Below are positions 23,185-28,972 of a stretch of 28,972 nt of DNA, piece by piece (positions within the stretch are counted from its first letter, which is position 1; the number at the start of each line of letters is the position of its first letter). The notes beneath the pieces are model-generated. The model searched no databases and was not told the DNA's origin. It worked only from the letters and a program-made list of their open reading frames with translations. The translations under genes were made by a program, and so were the position numbers. Source of the stretch: an uncultured Eubacteriales bacterium (GTDB taxonomy: Bacteria; Bacillota; Clostridia; Oscillospirales; CAG-272); contig CABPZV010000009.1 in NCBI GenBank assembly GCA_902462015.1, positions 1 through 28,972 on the forward strand, read 5' to 3'.

Positions 23185-24546
23185 ATGTATGATCTGATTA
23201 TTCTCGGGGGAGGTCCCGCAGGATACAACGCTGCTGAGCGCGCTGCTCACAGCGGTCTTAAAACTCTTGTGATTGAAAAAAGAGCTCTCGGCGGAGTGTG
23301 TCTCAACGAGGGATGTATTCCTACAAAAACGCTTCTCTATTCAGCCAAAATATATGATTACTCAAAGCATTGCAGCGAATACGGCGTTAAACTCGACGGA
23401 GCCTCAATCGACCATGAATTTGTAATTGAACGCAAGAACAAAGTCGTAAAAATGCTTGTCGGCGGCATTGGAGTAACACTGAAAAAAGCAGGTATTGATG
23501 TTGTAAACGAAACCGGCGAGATTCTTCGCCGCGACGGAGACGGTTTTGCAGTAAAAGCCGGGGAAAATGAATATACCGGTAAACGGCTTTTGATATGCAC
23601 TGGCTCAACCGCTGCCGTTCCTCCGATCCCCGGACTCCGCGAATCGGTCGAATCCGGATTCGGTATGACAAATCATGAAATTTTAGATTTAAAGGAAGTC
23701 CCGAAAAATTTAGTTGTTATCGGCGGCGGTGTTATCGGTCTTGAAATGGCGTCATATTTCTGCAGCATCGGATGCAAGGTTACGGTTATTGAAATGCTTG
23801 ACCATATAGGTGGGCCGACCGACCGCGAGATATCCTCAATGCTTCAGAAGGAGTATACAAAACGAGGAGTGGAATTTCTCCTCGGTGCAAAGGTTACATC
23901 CGTCGGTTCCGACTGCGTAAATTATGAGCTCGGCGGAAAACAGCTCTCAGCGAAAGCAGACCGGGTACTCATTTCAATAGGGCGCCGTGCAATGACTCAG
24001 GGAATAGGGCTTGAAAATATTGGTGTTCTCACAGAACGCGGCGCAATTGTCACAAACGATTACGGTCAGACAAACGTAGCGGGAGTATGGGCTGCCGGAG
24101 ACGTAAACGGTAAGTCGATGCTTGCACATACGGCTTACCGCGAAGGAGAAGCAGCAATAAATAATATGCTCGGCAAAAAAGACCGTGTGAATTATGCTGC
24201 AATTCCGTCTGTCATTTATACAAATCCAGAAGTTGCAGCTGTAGGAGAAACAGAAGAATCAGCAAAAGCCAAAGGTCTTGATATAATCTCCAAGACAGTT
24301 ACTCTTAAGCTCAGTGGAAGATATGTTGCGGAAAACGAGGGCGGAAACGGCGTCATTAAGCTCATCGTCGGAGCCGAACATAAAAATATTCTCGGAGTTC
24401 ACATGATTGGAACATATGCTTCCGAAATGATATACGGATGTGCTATGATGGTAGACAGACAGATGCGTATCGAGGATATTCAGAAAAGCGTTTTCCCGCA
24501 TCCTACAGTTGGAGAAGTTCTCAGAGAAGCTTCATTTATGTTCTGA
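23185..24546 (+). CDS. lpdA: Dihydrolipoamide dehydrogenase, E3
   Basis: This FAD flavoprotein reoxidises the dihydrolipoyl arm of E2 and passes electrons to NAD+. The 453-residue length is typical. The FAD-binding GGGPAGYNAAERAA is at residues 8-21, the redox-active disulfide is CLNEGC (Cys39, Cys44), the NAD site is VVIGGGVIGLEMASYF, the second FAD motif is TNVAGVWAAGDVNGKS, and the C-terminal catalytic pair His439-Glu444 lies in HPTVGEVLREA. It follows E2 by 32 nt with AGAAAGGA as SD, so the two are surely cotranscribed. The 105-nt gap to E1 contains a weak hairpin (TGTCC/GGACA, 24573-24598) that might tune expression. Confidence 0.95.
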   Translation: MYDLIILGGGPAGYNAAERAAHSGLKTLVIEKRALGGVCLNEGCIPTKTLLYSAKIYDYSKHCSEYGVKLDGASIDHEFVIERKNKVVKMLVGGIGVTLKKAGIDVVNETGEILRRDGDGFAVKAGENEYTGKRLLICTGSTAAVPPIPGLRESVESGFGMTNHEILDLKEVPKNLVVIGGGVIGLEMASYFCSIGCKVTVIEMLDHIGGPTDREISSMLQKEYTKRGVEFLLGAKVTSVGSDCVNYELGGKQLSAKADRVLISIGRRAMTQGIGLENIGVLTERGAIVTNDYGQTNVAGVWAAGDVNGKSMLAHTAYREGEAAINNMLGKKDRVNYAAIPSVIYTNPEVAAVGETEESAKAKGLDIISKTVTLKLSGRYVAENEGGNGVIKLIVGAEHKNILGVHMIGTYASEMIYGCAMMVDRQMRIEDIQKSVFPHPTVGEVLREASFMF

Positions 24547-24651
24547 GTATTTTTACTGCTGTTTATTCTGCATGTCCGGCGTTTTTTCCGTTTGGACAGC
24601 AATAAAAATAAATTTAATATTAAAAAAGTAATATAAAGAAGGAGTACAATT

Positions 24652-27129
24652 ATGCCAAAGTCACAGTTTGTTGACCCAAAGAAAGCTTTTGAACCCGGCT
24701 ATATACATTTCGAGGATATAGCCGTATGCCAGTACAAAAAGACGCTCGCAGAAGAAAAAAAGATTTACAGTAAAGATGATTTTATTCGTATTTACAGGGA
24801 TATGCGTATTATCCGTGAGTTTGAAACGATGCTTAATGAAATCAAAACAAAAAGCGAGTACAATGGAGTAGCATACAATAATCCGGGACCTGCACATCTT
24901 TCGATAGGTCAGGAAGCTTCTGCTGTTGGAGAAGCTTACAGCCTTGATATAGATGACCTCACTTTCGGATCACATAGAAGCCACGGAGAAATACTTGCTA
25001 AAGGTCTTTCATCAATCAACAAGCTCGACGAGAAAGAGCTTTACGATATAATGAAAGAATTCCTTGACGGAACGGTTCTGAACGTAGTTGAAAAGCATAT
25101 GAACGCTGACGGAAACATCAAAGAGCTTGCAATTAACTTCCTCCTTTACGGAGCACTTGCAGAGATATTCGCAAGAACAACAGGCTTTAACAGAGGTCTC
25201 GGCGGATCGATGCACGCATTCTTTATTCCTTTTGGAATTATGCCCAACAATGCGATCGTAGGCGGAGGTGCCCCCATCGCACTTGGTGCTGCTCTTTATA
25301 AGCGTAGCAACCATAAAAAAGGAATCGTTGTTGCTAACTGTGGTGACGGTGCCTGTGGCCGCGGTCCTGTTCTCGAATCCTTCAACTTTGCTTCTATGGA
25401 TCAGATTACGAAGCTCTGGAACGACGGCAAAGGAACCGGAATGCCGATTCTTTTCAACGTTTTCAACAACCACTACGGAATGGGCGGACAGACAAGAGGC
25501 GAAACCATGGGTTACGACATGGCTGCACGTCTCGGTGCTGGCTTCAATCCTGATATGATGCATGCAGAACGCGTTAACGGTTACGATCCGCTTGCAGTTA
25601 TTGATGCTGTGACAAGAAAGAAAGAACTTCTTGTAAACGGAAAGGGTCCGGCTCTGCTTGATGTTGTTACCTACCGTGTTTCAGGACACTCTCCCTCAGA
25701 CAGCTCTACCTACAGAACGCCAGAAGAAATCGAAGCATGGAAGGAAGCAGATCCGATTCTTGCGTTCAAGAATAAGCTTATCAAGGGTAAAATTGCCACC
25801 GAAAACGAGATTGCGTCTATTGACGAAGCTATAATCAACCGCATTACAGAAACTGTTAAGCTTGCTATCAACGATGAAATATCTCCGCGCATGGATCTTG
25901 ACAAAAATCCTGATGCTATATCATCTATCATGTTCTCAAACCAGAAGGTTCACAGCATGGATCCTTCACGTCAGGCAGAGATGCTTACATCAAAAGAGGA
26001 TTGTGCGCGTGTGAAGGAAATTGCAGGGAAAATCCGTACTGCTAAGGATGAAAACGGAAAGCCTGTTTCCAAAATGAAGCTGTACAATATTCGCGACGGT
26101 CTGTGCGAGCCGATCATAGATAAATTCTATGACGATCCGACACTTATCGCCTACGGCGAGGACAACCGTGACTGGGGCGGAGCATTCGGAGTATACAAGA
26201 AAATTACCGATTCTGTTCCTTATCACCGTTTCTTCAACTCTCCGATTTCCGAATCTGCAATTGTCGGTTCCGCGGTAGGATATGCAATGTGCGGTGGACG
26301 TGCGATTGTTGAGCTTATGTATGCCGACTTTATCGGCTGCGCGGGCGATGAAATTTTTAACCAGATGGCAAAATGGCAGGCAATGAGTGCCGGCATTCTC
26401 AAAATGCCGATTATTCTTAGAGTTTCTGTAGGATCCAAATACGGCGCTCAGCATTCTCAGGACTGGACAGCACTGACAGCACATATTCCTGGCTTGAAGG
26501 TTGTCTTCCCGTCTACTCCTTATGATGCAAAAGGCTTAATGTCCGCGGCACTTGAAGGAACAGACCCTGTAATTTTCTTTGAATCCCAGAGAATCTACGA
26601 CAAGGGAGAAGAATTCCACGAGGGCGGTGTTCCGAAGGAATATTATGAAGTTGAATTCGGCGATCCCGATATTAAGCGTACCGGTAAGGATGTGACAATT
26701 TTAACAATCGGAGCTGTTCTTTACAGATCTCTCGAAGCTGCCAAAACGCTTGAAGAAAAATACGGTATTTCAGCCGAGGTTATCGATACACGTTCGATCG
26801 TTCCGTTTGATTATACAAAGGTTATAGAGTCAGTAAAGAAAACAGGAAAGGTAATCATAGTCGGAGATGCATGTGAGAGAGGCTCTATCATGAAAGATAT
26901 GGCCGCAAATATTAATGAATTCGCCTTTGACTACCTTGATGCTCCCGCCGTTGCATACGGCTCACGCAACTGGATTACTCCTGCATTTGAGCTTGAAAAA
27001 TACTACTTCCCTCAGGCAGACGGCATTATCGATTGCATTCATGAAAAGCTTATGCCGATTCCGGGATATGTACCCACTCACAATTTCAGTGATGTTGAAA
27101 AGATGAACCGCTCAAAGCTTGGGCTTTAA
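24652..27129 (+). CDS. Fused E1 alpha-beta, thiamine-diphosphate 2-oxoacid dehydrogenase
   Basis: E1 decarboxylates the 2-oxo acid with thiamine diphosphate and acylates the E2 lipoyl arm. This 825-residue chain joins both heterodimer subunits. The alpha half (about 1-430) has GSHRSHGEILAKG, GGSMHAFF and the ThDP site NCGDGACGRG ending in FNNHYGMGG. The beta half (about 475-800) has AYGEDNRDWGGAFGVY, SPISESAIVGSAVGYA, VSVGSKYGAQHSQDW and VIDTRSIVPFD. Two insertions stand out: about 40-50 residues between AKG and GGSMH, and 38 residues between GDG and NN where about 25 is usual. SD GAAGGAG is good. The substrate is unresolved: pyruvate, acetoin-type and branched-chain oxo acids are all possible. 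It is the third gene of the E2-E3-E1 operon. Confidence 0.93.
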   Translation: MPKSQFVDPKKAFEPGYIHFEDIAVCQYKKTLAEEKKIYSKDDFIRIYRDMRIIREFETMLNEIKTKSEYNGVAYNNPGPAHLSIGQEASAVGEAYSLDIDDLTFGSHRSHGEILAKGLSSINKLDEKELYDIMKEFLDGTVLNVVEKHMNADGNIKELAINFLLYGALAEIFARTTGFNRGLGGSMHAFFIPFGIMPNNAIVGGGAPIALGAALYKRSNHKKGIVVANCGDGACGRGPVLESFNFASMDQITKLWNDGKGTGMPILFNVFNNHYGMGGQTRGETMGYDMAARLGAGFNPDMMHAERVNGYDPLAVIDAVTRKKELLVNGKGPALLDVVTYRVSGHSPSDSSTYRTPEEIEAWKEADPILAFKNKLIKGKIATENEIASIDEAIINRITETVKLAINDEISPRMDLDKNPDAISSIMFSNQKVHSMDPSRQAEMLTSKEDCARVKEIAGKIRTAKDENGKPVSKMKLYNIRDGLCEPIIDKFYDDPTLIAYGEDNRDWGGAFGVYKKITDSVPYHRFFNSPISESAIVGSAVGYAMCGGRAIVELMYADFIGCAGDEIFNQMAKWQAMSAGILKMPIILRVSVGSKYGAQHSQDWTALTAHIPGLKVVFPSTPYDAKGLMSAALEGTDPVIFFESQRIYDKGEEFHEGGVPKEYYEVEFGDPDIKRTGKDVTILTIGAVLYRSLEAAKTLEEKYGISAEVIDTRSIVPFDYTKVIESVKKTGKVIIVGDACERGSIMKDMAANINEFAFDYLDAPAVAYGSRNWITPAFELEKYYFPQADGIIDCIHEKLMPIPGYVPTHNFSDVEKMNRSKLGL

Positions 27130-27169
27130 TTTCAGACATTTGCTGATGAATATACTATAAATATACATG

Positions 27170-27249
27170 GCCGGACTTCGATTATCCGCATAATAAAAAA
27201 CTGTAAATTGTGTTTTTTATAACGCGGTATTCGCTGTCCGGCTTTTATT
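27170..27249 (+). terminator. Long extended hairpin with T-rich tail after the E1 gene
   Basis: Nested pairings run from GCCGGAC (27170-27176) with GTCCGGC (27236-27242), through CGATTATCCGC/GCGGTATTCG with one mismatch and one bulge (27179-27189 with 27224-27233), to ATAAAAAAC/GTTTTTTAT (27193-27201 with 27212-27220). TTTTATT follows directly. It acts plausibly as terminator or attenuator between E1 and the lipoate ligase. The arms are unusually long for a simple terminator. Confidence 0.65.
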
Positions 27250-27284
27250 CAATATATCCGCTGGCGGCGGAATGGAGGATCAAG

Positions 27285-28301
27285 ATGATTATATATCACA
27301 ACGACTGTACGAACCCATACGAGAATATGGCAACCGAAGAATACTTGCTCGATTCTGCCGGAAAAGAAGACATTTTTATGCTATGGAGAAATGAACCGGC
27401 GGTAATAATCGGACGCAATCAAAATGCGTACGCAGAAATCAACCTCGAAACAGCTGAAAGGAAAAACATTAAGATTGTCAGGAGACTTACCGGCGGAGGC
27501 GCGGTTTTTCATGATCTCGGTAACTTAAATTACACTTTTATCAGCTCTGATATTGAAAAAGGGACGCTTAATTTCGCAAGATTCTGTGCTCCGATTATAG
27601 AAGCGCTGAATGAGCTTGGACTTAATGCCGAAATGTCGGGAAGGAATGATATTACAGTAGACGGAGTCAAGGTGTCAGGAACAGCGCAATGCGTCAGAAA
27701 CGGACATATCATGCATCACGGGACACTTTTATGGTCGGCGGATTTATCAGATATGGCAGATGTTCTTCGCCCGGATGAGACAAAGCTTGCGAGCAAGGGT
27801 ATAAAGAGCGTTCAGAGTCGTGTCGGAAATATATCGGCACTGCTGCAAAAAACTTATGACAGCGGCCGTACATTTGGCAGTGTACAAGATGAAAATATAC
27901 TGCCCGAAACCGCTGATGATTTCAGAAGCTATCTTGAGTCACGCTTCGGAAAAAACATAACTTCTTTTTCTGCTGGACAGCGCAATGAAATTCGAAAGCT
28001 TGCAGATGAAAAATACTCCACATGGGATTGGAATTTTGGAAAATCGAAAGAGTATACACAAAGAAAAAAATCGAGGTTTCCATACGGACTTGTCGAAATA
28101 TCAGTTACACTCGATCGCGGAATTATCAATGAAATATCGATACAAGGAGATTTTTTTGGCAGTAAATCAATAAATGAACTTGAAAAAAGATTGTGCGGTA
28201 CCAGGTTTACACAGGATGAGGTAATAAAAAAGCTCTCTGATGTTGGAAACTACATATTCGGCGCAGCTCCCGATGAAATAGAAAAGCTAATTATTGGCTG
28301 A
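27285..28301 (+). CDS. lplA: Lipoate--protein ligase
   Basis: This enzyme attaches free lipoate to the lipoyl lysine of E2 via lipoyl-AMP, allowing salvage of external lipoate. The 338-residue length fits LplA with its C-terminal accessory domain. Conserved segments are ENMATEEYLL, WRNEPAVIIGRNQNAYAEIN, RRLTGGGAVFHDLGNLNYTF (lipoate loop) and NDITVDGVKVSGTAQ with the catalytic Lys. The C-terminal part (KYSTWDWNFGKS) matches the accessory domain. The start is the ATG at 27285, with GGAGG 6 nt upstream; a frame open to 27210 runs back into the hairpin and is unlikely. Its position after the E2-E3-E1 genes indicates that it serves that complex. Confidence 0.94.
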   Translation: MIIYHNDCTNPYENMATEEYLLDSAGKEDIFMLWRNEPAVIIGRNQNAYAEINLETAERKNIKIVRRLTGGGAVFHDLGNLNYTFISSDIEKGTLNFARFCAPIIEALNELGLNAEMSGRNDITVDGVKVSGTAQCVRNGHIMHHGTLLWSADLSDMADVLRPDETKLASKGIKSVQSRVGNISALLQKTYDSGRTFGSVQDENILPETADDFRSYLESRFGKNITSFSAGQRNEIRKLADEKYSTWDWNFGKSKEYTQRKKSRFPYGLVEISVTLDRGIINEISIQGDFFGSKSINELEKRLCGTRFTQDEVIKKLSDVGNYIFGAAPDEIEKLIIG

Positions 28302-28345
28302 TTAATATGATTTGTAAATTCTGCGTTAATATTTAAACGCTTTTA

Positions 28346-28374
28346 TTTACTAATATGTAAAAGTGTGATATTAT
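28346..28374 (+). promoter_or_regulatory. Candidate promoter of yerC
   Basis: TTTACT (28346-28351), 17-nt spacer, TATTAT (28369-28374) preceded by TGA (extended -10). The leader would be about 55 nt. The region is AT-rich, so confidence is moderate. Confidence 0.42.
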
Positions 28375-28436
28375 ATACAATAATTATAATACTTTAATAA
28401 AAACTTTTCCCGATAATATAACGGAGGAAAAATCAT

Positions 28437-28742
28437 ATGTCTGCAAAGGACTTTCGCGACGAAAATACTGATTTTCTTTTTGATGCAATCATTTCTCTTA
28501 AAAATATTGAAGAATGTTATAGCTTTTTCGAAGATTTATGTACAATAGCCGAAATTAAGGAGATGTCAAAACGGCTTTTAGTCGCAAAAATGTTAAACGA
28601 AAATTGTGTTTACAGTAAGATTTCCGAAACGACCGGTCTCAGTACTGCAACAATCAGCCGGGTGAACCGTTGCCTTAAGTATGGTAGCGACGGCTATCAG
28701 ACCGTACTTAAAAGATTAAACGGAGATGAAGAGAGCAAATAA
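28437..28742 (+). CDS. yerC: TrpR-like protein YerC/YecD
   Basis: This 101-residue helical DNA-binding protein of the TrpR superfamily is found across Bacillota. It has a dimerisation region (NIEECYSFFEDLCTIAEIKE) and a helix-turn-helix YSKISETTGLSTATISRVNR. Despite the fold relationship it is not a proven tryptophan repressor, and its target is not known from sequence. SD CGGAGG lies 9 nt before the ATG. It has a probable own promoter (28346-28374) and its own terminator (28780-28815), so it is likely monocistronic. Confidence 0.92.
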   Translation: MSAKDFRDENTDFLFDAIISLKNIEECYSFFEDLCTIAEIKEMSKRLLVAKMLNENCVYSKISETTGLSTATISRVNRCLKYGSDGYQTVLKRLNGDEESK

Positions 28743-28779
28743 AAATCTCTTTACTATGCTTGTTCACAATAATATTATT

Positions 28780-28815
28780 AATCCTTTGTCAGCCGGACCG
28801 ACAAGGGATTATTTT
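28780..28815 (+). terminator. Terminator of yerC
   Basis: An 11-bp stem AATCCTTTGTC/GACAAGGGATT (28780-28790 with 28800-28810, one T-G pair, loop AGCCGGACC) is followed by ATTTT. It starts about 38 bp after the stop codon. Confidence 0.8.
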
Positions 28816-28892
28816 ACAAATTTGGTACAGGTAATACACATTTATACCTTATAGAAACATCTTTGGCAAGCTGGAAAGGATGCTTATAAAAA

Positions 28893-28972
28893 ATGAACAT
28901 AGAAAAATCAGCCGCAGCTTTCGGCAGACAATACTCTGTACTCGCTCCTTATTATGAAAAACTCAATTCCGA
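28893..28972 (+). CDS. Start of a probable class I SAM-dependent methyltransferase (cut by window end)
   Basis: Only 26 full codons are visible. The start MNIEKSAAAFGRQ and the segment YSVLAPYYEKLN strongly resemble the N-terminal helix of small class I methyltransferases, which often begin with a F-x-x-x-Y-D-x-L-x-x-Y-Y-D pattern. The SAM-binding motif lies beyond the edge. A purine-rich GGAAAGGA is 13 nt upstream, somewhat far for an SD. Confidence 0.5.
   Translation, partial: MNIEKSAAAFGRQYSVLAPYYEKLNS

Noticed and set aside
24557..24601. Terminator or attenuator between E3 and E1
   Set aside because: The alternative stems TGCTGT/ACAGCA and TGTCC/GGACA are short and lack an immediate T-run; I noted the hairpin under E3 but do not call a terminator.
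25012..25563. 183-codon minus-strand frame inside the E1 gene
   Set aside because: It is antisense to a clearly coding, conserved E1 region (ThDP site) and has no recognisable domain or SD; a shadow frame.

Overview
The window looks like chromosomal DNA of an anaerobic, low-to-moderate GC member of the Clostridia (Bacillota), probably gut-associated. The support is spoVT, spoVG, an M50 protease of SpoIVFB type, a TrpR-like yerC, mutS2 with an Smr domain, a LiaF-like protein, strong Shine-Dalgarno (SD) sites and Bacillota-style promoters and terminators. I see no phage structural genes, no transposase, no CRISPR array and no tRNA or rRNA.

Layout. At the left edge is a plus-strand ABC transporter in which permease and ATPase are fused in one chain (24-1469). 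A long minus-strand block follows (11903 down to 1552): SIS-domain sugar isomerase, long-form PRPP synthetase, Gfo/Idh/MocA oxidoreductase, mutS2, rhaB, rhaA and a ferredoxin-tailed aldo/keto reductase. RhaA and RhaB make the first two steps of L-rhamnose breakdown; aldolase, transporter and regulator are not in view. Next come two plus-strand genes, an alpha/beta hydrolase and a DUF5131 (Gp37/Gp68-type) protein with a very Cys-rich tail, then spoVT on the minus strand. A plus-strand group (SpoIVFB-like protease, LiaF-like membrane protein, FkbM methyltransferase) is followed by spoVG (minus), divergent from murC (plus).

The right third is a 2-oxoacid dehydrogenase locus: a DeoR regulator, E2 acyltransferase, E3 lipoamide dehydrogenase, one fused E1 alpha-beta subunit, and lipoate-protein ligase, which would load the E2 lipoyl domain. 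A long extended hairpin separates E1 from the ligase. yerC and the first 26 codons of a probable methyltransferase end the window.

The most unusual feature is a three-copy structured repeat (about 149-217 bp; 2869-3018, 20336-20484, 20710-20926), all in the same orientation. Its ends are near-identical. Its stems are kept by compensatory and G-T changes between copies, which suggests selection or copying as a folded nucleic acid, probably RNA. The third copy lies in what appears to be a ~370-nt leader of the DeoR/dehydrogenase locus, downstream of a perfect-consensus sigma-A promoter (20579-20607). Two repeats and a 24-codon membrane-peptide gene with its own SD and terminator share the otherwise gene-free stretch 20090-20983.
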